This document shows, piece after piece, positions 29,022-37,269 of a stretch of DNA of 64,000 nt (position 1 is the first letter of the stretch; every line of letters starts with the position of its first letter). Made by a program: the position numbers and the translations under genes. This DNA is from Erysipelotrichaceae bacterium. Its GTDB lineage: Bacteria > Bacillota_I > Bacilli_A > ML615J-28 > CAG-313. The stretch covers positions 175,636-239,635 of the forward strand of contig SVBG01000002.1 in NCBI GenBank assembly GCA_015059015.1. Reading direction: 5' to 3'. The notes beneath the pieces were generated by a model that was not told where the DNA came from, made no database searches, and saw only the letters and a program-made list of their open reading frames with translations.

Positions 29022-29975
29022 ATGAGCTTTGCAAGTGAGGTTAAAAAAGAACTTCTTAATATTACATCACTTGATAATTGTTGTAAAAAAGCAGTCCTAT
29101 ATGGACTACTTCAAGGTAATAGTGAAATAATGATTACATCATCAGGAATGAAGATAGTTGTCAAAAGTACAATTTTAAATGTTCTAAAAGTAATGATGCC
29201 ATTACTTAAAGAACTTTATGATGTAAATATTGGAATGAGTTATAAAGATGAAGTTTCTTTAAGAAAAAGAAGATTTTATTATTTGGAAATAATTGATCAC
29301 GCTGATGAAATAATCAGAGAGTTCAAACTTATGCCTTTTACACATTTATCAAGAAGTGATGATATTATATCAAATGCATGTTGTAAATCTGCATTTTTAA
29401 GAGGTCTTTTTATAGCAAAAGGATCGATAAACGATCCTAGAAAGAATTGTTATCATTTTGAAATATCTTCATCAAAAGATAACTTAATTAGATTTGCCGC
29501 AAGATTATTTAAATCAAAAGGAATAAATGTTTCAATTATGGAACGAAGAAATCAATCAGTTTTATATGTAAAAAGAAGTGAGGATATCTCTAGTTGTCTT
29601 GCAATAATAGGTGCTTCTAGTGGAGTATTCTATTTTGAAGATCAACGTATTGTAAGAGATGTTAATAACATGGCAAATCGTATGACTAACTGTGATATAG
29701 CTAATGAAATAAGATGTGCTAAAAGTTGTGATGAACAATTAGAAGCAATTGAATATATTAGAAGTAGAGGACATTTTGAAAAAATGCCTGTTAGACTTCA
29801 AACTATTGCTTTATTAAGAGAAGAATATCCTGATTCAAGTTTAGAAGAACTAAGTTATTATTCAGATAATCTCTTTGGTAAAAAACTATCTAAATCAGGT
29901 ATTAGTCATTGTATGAGAGCACTTATGGCATATTATCATGATTTAAAGAGAAAAGAAAAAAATGATGGAGAATAA
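29022..29975 (+). CDS. whiA: DNA-binding protein WhiA
   Basis: The 317-residue protein starts MSFASEVKKEL, the WhiA signature. It has the degenerate LAGLIDADG-like homing-endonuclease fold (about 12-200, including SAFLRGLFIAKGSI) and a C-terminal helix-turn-helix (about 225-310) with RLQTIALLREEYPDSSLEELS. WhiA links nutrient status to cell division and chromosome segregation in Gram-positive bacteria. It begins 1 nt after trxB and ends at a hairpin shared with the convergent XRE gene. Confidence 0.96.
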   Translation: MSFASEVKKELLNITSLDNCCKKAVLYGLLQGNSEIMITSSGMKIVVKSTILNVLKVMMPLLKELYDVNIGMSYKDEVSLRKRRFYYLEIIDHADEIIREFKLMPFTHLSRSDDIISNACCKSAFLRGLFIAKGSINDPRKNCYHFEISSSKDNLIRFAARLFKSKGINVSIMERRNQSVLYVKRSEDISSCLAIIGASSGVFYFEDQRIVRDVNNMANRMTNCDIANEIRCAKSCDEQLEAIEYIRSRGHFEKMPVRLQTIALLREEYPDSSLEELSYYSDNLFGKKLSKSGISHCMRALMAYYHDLKRKEKNDGE

Positions 29976-29986
29976 TCCATCATTTT
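29959..29986. terminator. Bidirectional terminator between whiA and the XRE gene
   Basis: A perfect 11-bp stem AAAATGATGGA/TCCATCATTTT spans the stop codons of both convergent genes, which are 4 nt apart. Confidence 0.8.
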
Positions 29987-30225
29987 AAATTTGAAAAATC
30001 AAACAATTCTTGTACACTAATATTTAAGGATTTACAAATCTGTTCAATTGCTTTAATTGAAACACATTTTTCAGCTCTTTCAATTTGTCCAATATATGTT
30101 CTATGGAATCCAACTAATTCTCCGAATTCTTTTTGCGATAAATTCATTTCTTTTCTAATTTGTTGAATTCTTTTACCAAACAGTACTTCAAGTGATGGAC
30201 TATATATTTGTTCGGTTTGCTCCAT
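29980..30225 (-). CDS. Small XRE-family regulator
   Basis: The 81-residue single-domain protein has the HTH at about 16-75 (IRKEMNLSQKEFGELVGFHRTYIGQIER). It has no sensor extension, resembling SinR or phage-repressor-like regulators. The target is unknown. It is preceded by AAGGAG and followed on the same strand by nothing but the terminator shared with whiA. Upstream on the same strand lies a DUF378 gene, about 85 bp away. Confidence 0.85.
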   Translation of the reverse strand: MEQTEQIYSPSLEVLFGKRIQQIRKEMNLSQKEFGELVGFHRTYIGQIERAEKCVSIKAIEQICKSLNISVQELFDFSNLK

Positions 30226-30310
30226 AAATTACTCCTTCTTTTTTTAAAAAACTTAATTTAGGAGTCTACCTTAAACAATATGTTAAGAGTAGCACGCATC
30301 TTTAAAATTA

Positions 30311-30556
30311 TTAGTGACTTAAACTATTTTGATATGATTTTTCATAGTCGTAATCTTCTTCTTCAACAGGTAATAACCATCCAATTAAAGTGGTAATACT
30401 AGCAATACCAACTAAAGCATAGATTACTCTAGAGATAATTGGAGACATTCCATCAAATATGAATCCAACTAGATTAAAATCAAAGAAACCAATTAATCCC
30501 CAGTTTAATCCACCGATGATTAAAACTGCTAATGCAATTTTTTGAATTACACTCAT
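30311..30556 (-). CDS. DUF378 (YuzA-like) small membrane protein
   Basis: The 81-residue protein has two transmembrane helices (about 7-27 and 40-62) with the DUF378 pattern IGGLNWGLIGFFDFNLV and RVIYALVGIASI, and an acidic cytoplasmic tail. Function is unknown for the family. A GGAGG site precedes the start. The roughly 140 bp to the divergent lipoprotein gene should hold both promoters. Confidence 0.85.
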   Translation of the reverse strand: MSVIQKIALAVLIIGGLNWGLIGFFDFNLVGFIFDGMSPIISRVIYALVGIASITTLIGWLLPVEEEDYDYEKSYQNSLSH

Positions 30557-30695
30557 TTTTATACCTCCATTCTTAAGATTTGAATTAAATTATTTTAATC
30601 CATGTTTAGTTTATGTATAAATTTATAAAATATAATTGTTAAAATATTCATAATTTTTTTAAAACATTCATACACTTTATTAGGTGAATAAAAAA

Positions 30696-31703
30696 ATGAA
30701 AAAAAGATTAATTAAAAGTTTATTTGTATGTTTCTTGATGTTATTAACATTTACAATTACTAGTTGTAAGAAAAATCAAGATAAAGTTGCATCATTTCCA
30801 GAAATTGTAAATGATTTAAAAAGTTATAAACTAACTGGAACATTAGAATCTAATTTTCCAAGTGGATCAAAAGTAAGTAATGTATGTGTATATTATAAAA
30901 ATCCTGATTTATATCGTGTAGAATTGGTATTACCAAATTCATTAGAAAAACAAGTAATTTTAAAAAATACAGACGGAGTTTATGTACTAATTCCATCATT
31001 AAATAAAAACTTCAAAGTATCATCAAATTGGCCAATGACTACAAGTTATCCATATCTTTTACAATCTTTGTCAAAAGATTTTATAGCAGATGAAGAAAAA
31101 CAAGTAGAAACTACAGAAGAATTTACAACATATAAATTAAAAGTTAAATTATTTGATAATGTAGAAGATATGTATCAAAAGATTGTTTTTGATAATAAGA
31201 CAGGACTTCCAACAGAAGTATGTGTTTATAAAAATGATGATACATTAATTTCGCATTTTAAAGTAAATAGCTTAGAAACAGATATTGATATAAATGATGA
31301 ATTATTTGAAAACAATAAGACAATGGAAACTTTAAAAGAAGTAATGACAGAAGATATTCTTGATTTTGATCGTGCAATGTCATATCCTACATATTGTCCA
31401 ACTGGTCTTGTTTTAAAAGAAGAAGTAAAAACGGGAACAGGTAATGATCAAAGAGTAATACTTACATATTCTGGTAGTTCATTTATTACAATAATTGAAA
31501 AATTTATTACACCATATGAAACAGTTAAAACAGAATATATTGATGGAGATATTTATATTCTTGGTGGTGTTGCAGCAATTGTAAATAATGAATCAATTAA
31601 ATTCTATGAAGCAGGTATTGAATACACTATCGCCTCAAGTAATACTGATAAATTAGAACTAGTTTGGATAGGAGATTCATTAAGACTGACTAATGAAAAA
31701 TAA
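30696..31703 (+). CDS. LolA/GerS-like lipoprotein
   Basis: The 335-residue lipoprotein has signal peptide and lipobox TITSC (Cys24). Residues about 38-215 resemble the LolA/GerS/YdcC fold of Bacillota envelope lipoproteins, with LKSYKLTGTLES, DLYRVELVLP, QVILKNTDGVYVLIP and YPYLLQSLSKDF. A second small beta domain follows (about 230-335). Such proteins bind acyl chains or support envelope processes; the actual ligand is unknown. ATG 30696 is preferred over GTG 30684 because AGGTGA lies 8 nt upstream of it. Confidence 0.8.
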   Translation: MKKRLIKSLFVCFLMLLTFTITSCKKNQDKVASFPEIVNDLKSYKLTGTLESNFPSGSKVSNVCVYYKNPDLYRVELVLPNSLEKQVILKNTDGVYVLIPSLNKNFKVSSNWPMTTSYPYLLQSLSKDFIADEEKQVETTEEFTTYKLKVKLFDNVEDMYQKIVFDNKTGLPTEVCVYKNDDTLISHFKVNSLETDIDINDELFENNKTMETLKEVMTEDILDFDRAMSYPTYCPTGLVLKEEVKTGTGNDQRVILTYSGSSFITIIEKFITPYETVKTEYIDGDIYILGGVAAIVNNESIKFYEAGIEYTIASSNTDKLELVWIGDSLRLTNEK

Positions 31704-31726
31704 GCTACTTAATAGGTAGCTTATTT
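31698..31726 (+). terminator. Terminator of the LolA-like lipoprotein gene
   Basis: 11-bp stem AAATAAGCTAC/GTAGCTTATTT with a 7-nt loop overlaps the stop codon. The T-run is weak. Confidence 0.6.
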
Positions 31727-31746
31727 ACTTTAATAAAGTTAATTAC

Positions 31747-31775
31747 TTGATTTTTTATTAAAATAGTGCTATAAT
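31747..31775 (+). promoter_or_regulatory. Promoter of the tRNA operon
   Basis: TTGATT (31747-31752), 17 bp, TATAAT (31770-31775), 17 nt before the first tRNA base. Confidence 0.8.
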
Positions 31776-31791
31776 ATTATAGCATTATAGA

Positions 31792-31865
31792 AGGGGCATC
31801 GTACAACGGTAGTACACCGGTCTCCAAAACCGTTAATATGGGTTCGATTCCTATTGCCCCTGCCA
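31792..31865 (+). tRNA. tRNA-Trp (CCA)
   Basis: Acceptor AGGGGCA/TGCCCCT, anticodon loop CTCCAAA with anticodon CCA, T-loop GGTTCGATTCC and encoded 3' CCA. A single CCA-anticodon Trp tRNA agrees with UGG-only tryptophan usage. Confidence 0.95.
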
Positions 31866-31867
31866 AT

Positions 31868-31944
31868 GGCGAATATGGTGAAGTGGTTAACACGGCGGAT
31901 TGTGGCTCCGTTATGCTAGGGTTCGACTCCCTATATTCGCCCCA
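31868..31944 (+). tRNA. tRNA-His (GTG)
   Basis: Acceptor GCGAATA/TATTCGC with a genome-encoded G-1 opposite discriminator C, as expected for tRNAHis. The anticodon loop is TTGTGGC (GTG), and the 3' CCA is encoded. It lies 2 nt after tRNA-Trp in the same transcript. Confidence 0.95.
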
Positions 31945-31950
31945 TAAAAA

Positions 31951-32030
31951 AATCCCTATATTTTTATAGTTTATATATCGGTCTTATGACCTACTTTTAA
32001 ATGTTGTATCCTAATGGATGCAATTTTTTT
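31951..32030. repeat. Direct repeat copy A (tRNA terminator region)
   Basis: About 80 bp are almost identical to 34716-34796. The shared core is ACCTAC, one variable base, then TTAAATGTTGTATCC and TAATGGATGCAATTTTTTT. It contains a terminator stem TTGTATCC/GGATGCAA (32004-32023) with seven T residues, which ends the tRNA transcript. The rest of 31945-32184 is AT-rich and shows no gene. Confidence 0.75.
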
Positions 32031-32184
32031 ATTTTCTATGGATATTTGAGTTTTTGTTCAATTAAAGGGATTTGAATAAAGGTTATTTTAGGGTTATTGG
32101 AAATTTAGTCGGTTGATTGGATTTGAACTATATTTATTTGAAATTGACTTTGTTATAATGTATAATATAATTAATATAATTTAC

Positions 32185-32249
32185 TTGACTCTCCAGTTAA
32201 CTGTAATGTTATAATCATATTGTAATAAGTTAGCTAGCAATTATTACAA
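32185..32249 (+). promoter_or_regulatory. MerR-type promoter/operator and 5' hairpin of the 32260 regulator
   Basis: TTGACT (32185-32190) and TATAAT (32210-32215) are separated by 19 bp, the long spacer typical of MerR-activated promoters. The spacer holds the perfect palindrome CAGTTAACTG. The leader then forms a 9-bp hairpin TTGTAATAA (32220-32228)/TTATTACAA (32241-32249) ending at the AAAGGAGG ribosome site. Autoregulation by the encoded MerR protein is likely. Confidence 0.7.
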
Positions 32250-32259
32250 AGGAGGCTTT

Positions 32260-33222
32260 ATGAAATATTTAAGAATAGGCGTTTTTTCTAACGTTGTAGG
32301 AATCAGTGTAAAAACAATTAGATTCTATGAAGAAAAAGGTTTGATACAACCAGCTTATATTGATAAATATACAGGGTATAGATATTATGATGAGAAGAAT
32401 ATAGAACAAGTATTAATGATATTACAATATAAGAATATGGGCTTCACATTAGAAGAAATCAAAAATATTAATCCTAATCTACTCGTTTCAAAAGTTGATT
32501 CCTTGAAAGAACTAATGATTAGTATAAAGAAAAATATTAATCATATTGAATCGATGATTGAAAAAGGAGAGTGTAGTGAATTGGTATTTGTAAATGATGA
32601 AAAAGTAATTGGCAAATGGGAATTATTAGAAGATGAACCTTTTCCTTTTAATGAATTATATTTTCTGCCTAATGGAAAAGAATACTGGGTGTTTAGTTGG
32701 ACTAAAGGATATTTGAAAATTATTGATACTTATCATCCATATGAAATAGTTAATGATATATTAATAATAGGTGTAGTTGATGTAAATGGAGTAATAGGAA
32801 AGATTGTTAAATTTAGAAAAATCGATAATAAAGAATATTCTATTGATGATATAAGACAAGTAGATGATGTTGGTTATGAATTTATAAATGATGAAAAGGT
32901 ATTAGGAATATGGAGATCAATTGCATTTACATATAGTGATGATATTGGAGAAGTAATAAAAGATAAAAAAGATGATCTATTTTTACAAAGACTAATATTT
33001 TGTAAAGATGGGAAATTAATTGAAGATAGAATTAATGGAACTATATTAAATCATTTATTATGGACTAATGGTAAAGTGATAGATAATAAATATAGTATGA
33101 TATCAGCAAAATATGAAATTGTGATAATAGATAATGTAGAATATTTAATTTATGAATGGAAATCAGGAGACTATATATTTGGTAGAAGAAAACCGGGGAA
33201 ATATATTCTAATAAAAGAATAA
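32260..33222 (+). CDS. MerR-family regulator with C-terminal beta-rich sensor
   Basis: The 320-residue protein has an N-terminal MerR winged helix (about 4-75: VVGISVKTIRFYEEKGLI, TGYRYYD) and a coiled-coil dimerisation helix (about 80-105). A duplicated beta domain (about 110-210 and 215-320) makes up the rest. Both halves share GKW/GIW, LPNGK/CKDGK and WTKGY/WTNGK motifs; the second ends SGDYIFGRR. This lipocalin-like repeat could bind a small ligand or peptide; its identity is unknown. It is the first gene after the tRNAs, inside the segment bounded by the two direct repeats. Confidence 0.85.
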   Translation: MKYLRIGVFSNVVGISVKTIRFYEEKGLIQPAYIDKYTGYRYYDEKNIEQVLMILQYKNMGFTLEEIKNINPNLLVSKVDSLKELMISIKKNINHIESMIEKGECSELVFVNDEKVIGKWELLEDEPFPFNELYFLPNGKEYWVFSWTKGYLKIIDTYHPYEIVNDILIIGVVDVNGVIGKIVKFRKIDNKEYSIDDIRQVDDVGYEFINDEKVLGIWRSIAFTYSDDIGEVIKDKKDDLFLQRLIFCKDGKLIEDRINGTILNHLLWTNGKVIDNKYSMISAKYEIVIIDNVEYLIYEWKSGDYIFGRRKPGKYILIKE

Positions 33223-33228
33223 TAATTT

Positions 33229-33280
33229 TTGTCGGTTTATGTCGGTATATATTGACAAAATTATATAAATGTGTTATAAT
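33229..33280 (+). promoter_or_regulatory. Promoter with TGTCGG repeats upstream of the AlbA_2 gene
   Basis: TTGACA (33252-33257), 17 bp, TATAAT (33275-33280). Just upstream, TTGTCGGTTTATGTCGGTATA has two TGTCGGT units 10 bp apart, abutting the -35. Confidence 0.7.
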
Positions 33281-33304
33281 GATTATATAGTAGGAGGTCA
33301 ATTT

Positions 33305-34630
33305 ATGAATTATCAAGAGTCAAACGTAATCGAATTGAAAGAAAAGTTTACAAGTTCAATATGTAAAGAAATAGTTTCTTTTCTAAATGCTGATGGTGGG
33401 ACTATATATATTGGTGTAAAAGATGACGGCACAATTATTGGAACTACTAATATAGATGAAACCTGCAGATCTGTTGCTGATATCATTACACAACAAATAG
33501 AACCTAATCCACAAGAATTAATAAGAAATGAATTAATTTTTGAAGGAGATAAAACTATCATAGCAATATATATAAAAAAAGGAACTGACTCATTATATTG
33601 TCAAAAAAAATATGGTTATTCATCTACTGGATGTTCTATTAGAGTTGGCTCATCATGCAGAGAAATGACCCAAGATCAAATTAAAAACAGATATGAAAAG
33701 AAATTTTTTAATTCAGACTTATTAATTTCAAGTAAATCTAATTATCCGAATTTAAGTTTTAAAACGCTTAAAGTGTATTACGCTGAACGAGGATTTCATT
33801 TAGATGATAATAGTTTTGAAACTAATTTATCTTTAAAAAATGAAAAAGGTGAATATAATAAAATGGCAGAATTATTTTCTGATAAAAATGATTCTTCTTT
33901 AATATTTGTTAAGTTTAAAGGCGAAGATAAAGCATCAATTTCTCAAAGAAGTGACTATGGGAATCAGTGTATACTTTTTGCATATGAACAACTAAAAAAT
34001 CGATTAGTGTCAGAAAATATTTGTGTGACAGATACAACTGTAAGACCTCGAAAAGATACTTATTTGTTTGATTTTGACTGTGTTAATGAGGCTATTGTTA
34101 ATGCAATTGTTCACAATGATTGGAGTATTACTGAACCTCTTGTATCCTTTTTTAGTAATAGAATAGAAATTTTATCTCATGGTGGTTTACCACATAATCA
34201 GACAATTGAAAACTTTTTAGAAGGAATTAGTATTCCGAGAAATGAAAAGCTAATGAGGATTTTTCTTAATATGGGTATTGTAGAGCATACTGGACATGGA
34301 ATCCCTACCATTATAAAAAGATATGGAAGACAAGCTTTTGATATAAAAGAACATTATATTAAAGTAATTATTCCATTTGATGAAAAAGTTTTAGCACAAC
34401 AAAATGTCGGTTTAAATGTCGGTTTAAATGTCGGTTTAAATTTAACACATTCAGAGGATGAAGTAATAAAAATATTACTAGAAAATCCAAATTCTACAGC
34501 TGAAACAATAGCTAATGAATTGTCTTTATCAAAAAGAACGATAGAGAGAATTCTTAGTAGCCTACAAGTTAAAGGTGTAATTGAAAGAATAGGTTCTAAG
34601 AAAATGGGAAGATGGAAAGTAATTAAATAA
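33305..34630 (+). CDS. AlbA_2/Schlafen-like regulator with HATPase-type domain and winged helix
   Basis: The 441-residue COG2865-type protein has an N-terminal AlbA_2 domain (about 5-110: ELKEKF, FLNADGGTIYIGVKDDG) and a central ATPase-like region (about 235-330: EAIVNAIVHNDW, SHGGLP, GHGIPTIIKRYG). A short repeat of VGLN units follows (about 366-378), then a C-terminal winged helix (about 388-441, AETIANELSLSKRTIERIL). Such proteins are usually regulators or defence-associated. ATG 33305 follows TAGGAGG. The VGLN-coding DNA repeats a TGTCGG motif also present in its promoter. Confidence 0.82.
   Translation: MNYQESNVIELKEKFTSSICKEIVSFLNADGGTIYIGVKDDGTIIGTTNIDETCRSVADIITQQIEPNPQELIRNELIFEGDKTIIAIYIKKGTDSLYCQKKYGYSSTGCSIRVGSSCREMTQDQIKNRYEKKFFNSDLLISSKSNYPNLSFKTLKVYYAERGFHLDDNSFETNLSLKNEKGEYNKMAELFSDKNDSSLIFVKFKGEDKASISQRSDYGNQCILFAYEQLKNRLVSENICVTDTTVRPRKDTYLFDFDCVNEAIVNAIVHNDWSITEPLVSFFSNRIEILSHGGLPHNQTIENFLEGISIPRNEKLMRIFLNMGIVEHTGHGIPTIIKRYGRQAFDIKEHYIKVIIPFDEKVLAQQNVGLNVGLNVGLNLTHSEDEVIKILLENPNSTAETIANELSLSKRTIERILSSLQVKGVIERIGSKKMGRWKVIK
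34406..34442 (+). repeat. 12-bp tandem repeat encoding VGLN units
   Basis: Three in-frame copies of ATGTCGGTTTAA encode N-V-G-L repeats between the ATPase-like and winged-helix domains. The same TGTCGGTTTA sequence occurs in the gene's own promoter. Confidence 0.85.
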
Positions 34631-34715
34631 GATTTTTATGGGACTATATTTATAAGTGACTTATAGTCCCATACACCAAAAAATAATAGATATCGTAGCA
34701 GTTAGGTATTAAAGA

Positions 34716-34796
34716 ATTCCTATATTTTATTGTTTATATATATTGGTCTTATAACCTACTCTTAAATGTTGTATCCTAATGGATGCAATTTTTTTT
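34716..34796. repeat. Direct repeat copy B with terminator
   Basis: Second copy of the 31951-32030 sequence, including terminator stem TTGTATCC (34769-34776)/GGATGCAA (34781-34788) and eight T residues. Just before it, 34638-34672 holds an 11-bp hairpin GGGACTATA/TATAGTCCC followed by ACACCA. Confidence 0.75.
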
Positions 34797-34850
34797 GATG
34801 TTTTATGAAAAAATATGAATTAAAGAAAACTAAAGACTTAGAAAAAATAT

Positions 34851-34949
34851 TTGTAATAATTTTAAAAGTATGTTATAATAGTGTCAACCATGAAGTGACA
34901 AAGTTCCACTTTGAAGTGGTAGACTTTATTGATAATAAAATGATATAAT
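34851..34949 (+). promoter_or_regulatory. Double promoter with dyad operators for the 34984 XRE gene
   Basis: P1: TTGTAA (34851-34856), 17 bp, TATAAT (34874-34879). P2: TATAAT at 34944-34949 with TGA extension. Between them the palindrome CCACTTTGAAGTGG (34906-34919) abuts the P2 -35, and two further AAGTG half-sites lie nearby. This suits autorepression by the encoded XRE protein. Confidence 0.6.
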
Positions 34950-34983
34950 GTTAGTGTAAATTATCGAATAAGGAGATTCATAT

Positions 34984-35961
34984 ATGACATTAGGTAATAG
35001 AATACAAGAAATTAGAATTCAAGCAGGATTATCTCAAGAAGCTTTCGGAGAAAGAATTGGTGTTACTCGTCAAACAGTATCAAAGTGGGAATTGGATCAA
35101 GTATATCCAGAACTAGAGAAAATTGTCCTAATAAGTAAAATATTTAAAGTAACTACTGATTCACTATTAATTGAGGGAATTGATACTTTCGATGTAAAGT
35201 ATGATAGTTTTGTGTGTGGAGTTTATAAATCAAGAAATGCTGAAATTGTTGTCACTAATAAATATTCTTTATATTTTTATGCCTCAAGTAAACATATATT
35301 TGGAGTTAAGTTATATCAAGGATTTGAAAATAAAAAATCATTAATTGCTGTTGTTGAAAGAGATGATGATTTAGCGAAAACAAAATATGCATACAAATAT
35401 GCAGATAAACTTTATTATAATGATGAGAATATTAAAGAATATATTGGAGAGAAATTTGATCCATTTATTACTAAAAAAATGAATAGAATTGAAAAATTTG
35501 ATACAACATCAAAAAAAATTATAAATCCAAAAGTAAGTGAAGTTGGCATAAGAAAAGCGTTAATTATGTGGAGAGCACAAAGTAGTCTCGAAGTAGATGA
35601 TACACAATTTATTTTTATTATAACTACACCAAAAAAAGATTATGCTTTCACTATTCAAAGAGAAAATGAAAATATTTATTGTTGTGCATCATTTAATGAA
35701 GCATTTGATTTAGGATTACGTGGAGGAATGCAAAATTTTAGAATTAGAAACTATAATGGTGAAATTGAAAATAAAGAATCATGGTGCACTTCAGGATATG
35801 ATTTTATAACTAATTATGAAAATAATAAAATAGAATATACCATTGAATGGCTTGTAAAGCGTTATACTGATGATGAAATAATATTAGATGGATGTTCTGG
35901 TGATGAGTATATATATACTAGAAATTCAAATTATGATGAAAAGATTATTGAATCTGAGTAA
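34984..35961 (+). CDS. XRE regulator with large C-terminal sensor domain
   Basis: The 325-residue protein has an XRE helix-turn-helix at about 4-60 (IRIQAGLSQEAFGERIGVTRQTVSKWE). About 260 residues of alpha/beta sequence follow, without recognised motif (VVTNKYSLYFYASSKHIFGVKL, WRAQSSLEVDD, SGDEYIYTR). The C-terminal part may sense a ligand or stress. It is the first of several co-oriented XRE paralogues sharing the form SRQ-x-VSKWE...YPD/E. A strong terminator follows. Confidence 0.82.
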   Translation: MTLGNRIQEIRIQAGLSQEAFGERIGVTRQTVSKWELDQVYPELEKIVLISKIFKVTTDSLLIEGIDTFDVKYDSFVCGVYKSRNAEIVVTNKYSLYFYASSKHIFGVKLYQGFENKKSLIAVVERDDDLAKTKYAYKYADKLYYNDENIKEYIGEKFDPFITKKMNRIEKFDTTSKKIINPKVSEVGIRKALIMWRAQSSLEVDDTQFIFIITTPKKDYAFTIQRENENIYCCASFNEAFDLGLRGGMQNFRIRNYNGEIENKESWCTSGYDFITNYENNKIEYTIEWLVKRYTDDEIILDGCSGDEYIYTRNSNYDEKIIESE

Positions 35962-35965
35962 GAAA

Positions 35966-36012
35966 AAATACCATTAATCCTAATTTAGGAAAAATGGTAT
36001 TTTTGTTTTTAT
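35966..36012 (+). terminator. Terminator after the 34984 XRE gene
   Basis: AAATACCATT/AATGGTATTT outer stem with inner TCCT/AGGA, followed by TTTTGTTTTTATT. Confidence 0.85.
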
Positions 36013-36066
36013 TGGATTTAAAACATCTTTTTACATTTAACAGTGCTATATTAAAACTTAATAACT

Positions 36067-36188
36067 TAACTCAAAGTTAATAAATGGTTAACTAACAGTG
36101 GGTGGTAAATACAATTTTTTCTTGATATAATATTAGTGTGAATAATATTATTAATTTATTCACATTGTAATTAAGGCCGATATTACAA
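36067..36188 (+). promoter_or_regulatory. Operators, promoter and leader hairpins of the 36229 XRE-TPR gene
   Basis: TTAACT/AGTTAA half-sites repeat three times (36067-36092). The -10 TATAAT is at 36126-36131 (TGA-extended). The leader then forms TGTGAATAA/TTATTCACA (36137-36164) and TTGTAAT/ATTACAA (36165-36188) hairpins before the gene. Confidence 0.55.
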
Positions 36189-36228
36189 ATAATATAATAG
36201 CAAATATGCTTAAGAAAGGAATGTATTT

Positions 36229-37128
36229 ATGAATATTAAAATTTCAGAAAATATTAAAAGATTAAGAAAAGAAAAAAAGATAACTCAAGAAGGATTAGCT
36301 GAGATCTTTAATGTTACCTCAGCTGCAGTTAGTAAATGGGAAAATAATGAAACGTATCCAGATATAACTTTATTATTTCCTTTATCACATTTCTTTGGTG
36401 TATCCATTGATGAATTAATGGGTTATGACTATATGCTTATAGAAGAAGAAATTAAAAAGGTTAAAGAAGAAATTAATTTGGCTTGGCCTATTAATAATGA
36501 TTGGGGTAAAGCGAAAGAATTAGCATTAGCTGCAAGATTAAAGTATCCTAATGATTATGAAATAATGGTAAAATATTTATTTTTCTTAACAGGTGGAATT
36601 GCAGATAATGATCCAAATGTATTAATCAAAAATGAAAGAGAAATTATTAAAGTATGTGATTTAATACTAGAAGGTTGCGATGTTGAAAATTATAGATTAG
36701 ATGCAATTACATATAAAGCTAAAGTATTATATGCAAAAGGTGATGAACAAGGCGCTTTAGAACTTTTTAATAATTTTCCATCATTCTATCATACAAGTGG
36801 TCAAAGAATTGAACAACTTTATGGAAAAGGTACTAAAGAGTTTTATAATCAGTTAACACAAAACTTATATGAACTTGCAATATTTGTTGGTAATAAACTA
36901 GGTAAACAAATTTCTTATAATAAAAAGTTATCAAATGTTGAAAAACTATCTAAAGTAGAAAAATTAGTTAGTTTATATAATAATATTTCTAATGATTTAG
37001 ATTATGATGTTATTGTAAAAATTATTAAAACTTCTGTAAATGAAGTAGTAAATAGAAGTGATTTAATTGGATTAAATAATCAAGAAATTGAATTATTGGA
37101 AAAACTTAAGTATAGTATCAATAAATAA
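36229..37128 (+). CDS. XRE regulator with TPR-like C-terminus
   Basis: The 299-residue protein has an HTH at about 5-62 (KRLRKEKKITQEGLAEIFNVTSAAVSKWEN, YPDITLL). A helical domain (about 75-299) of paired amphipathic helices follows, such as AKELALAARLKYPNDYEIM and DEQGALELFNNFPSF. This TPR-like architecture is shared with the genes at 52190 and 58892. It resembles peptide-sensing XRE-TPR regulators, but no adjacent peptide gene is seen. An intrinsic terminator follows. Confidence 0.82.
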   Translation: MNIKISENIKRLRKEKKITQEGLAEIFNVTSAAVSKWENNETYPDITLLFPLSHFFGVSIDELMGYDYMLIEEEIKKVKEEINLAWPINNDWGKAKELALAARLKYPNDYEIMVKYLFFLTGGIADNDPNVLIKNEREIIKVCDLILEGCDVENYRLDAITYKAKVLYAKGDEQGALELFNNFPSFYHTSGQRIEQLYGKGTKEFYNQLTQNLYELAIFVGNKLGKQISYNKKLSNVEKLSKVEKLVSLYNNISNDLDYDVIVKIIKTSVNEVVNRSDLIGLNNQEIELLEKLKYSINK

Positions 37129-37137
37129 GAATACTTT

Positions 37138-37171
37138 TCAGTAAGTACTAATATGTTCTTACTGATTTTTA
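37138..37171 (+). terminator. Terminator after the 36229 XRE-TPR gene
   Basis: 8-bp stem TCAGTAAG/CTTACTGA followed by TTTTT. Confidence 0.75.
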
Positions 37172-37269
37172 TACTGGAAAAAAACTAAAAAAAATAGTAT
37201 AATTAATTTTATAAAACACCCAATGAAAATAGTAAAAAATGCACTTTATAGGTGAAAGGTGGTGAAATA

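Noticed and set aside
34406-34442. Short tandem repeat as a possible CRISPR or VNTR
   Set aside because: It is an in-frame 12-bp repeat encoding VGLN within a long intact gene; there are no spacers and no cas genes.
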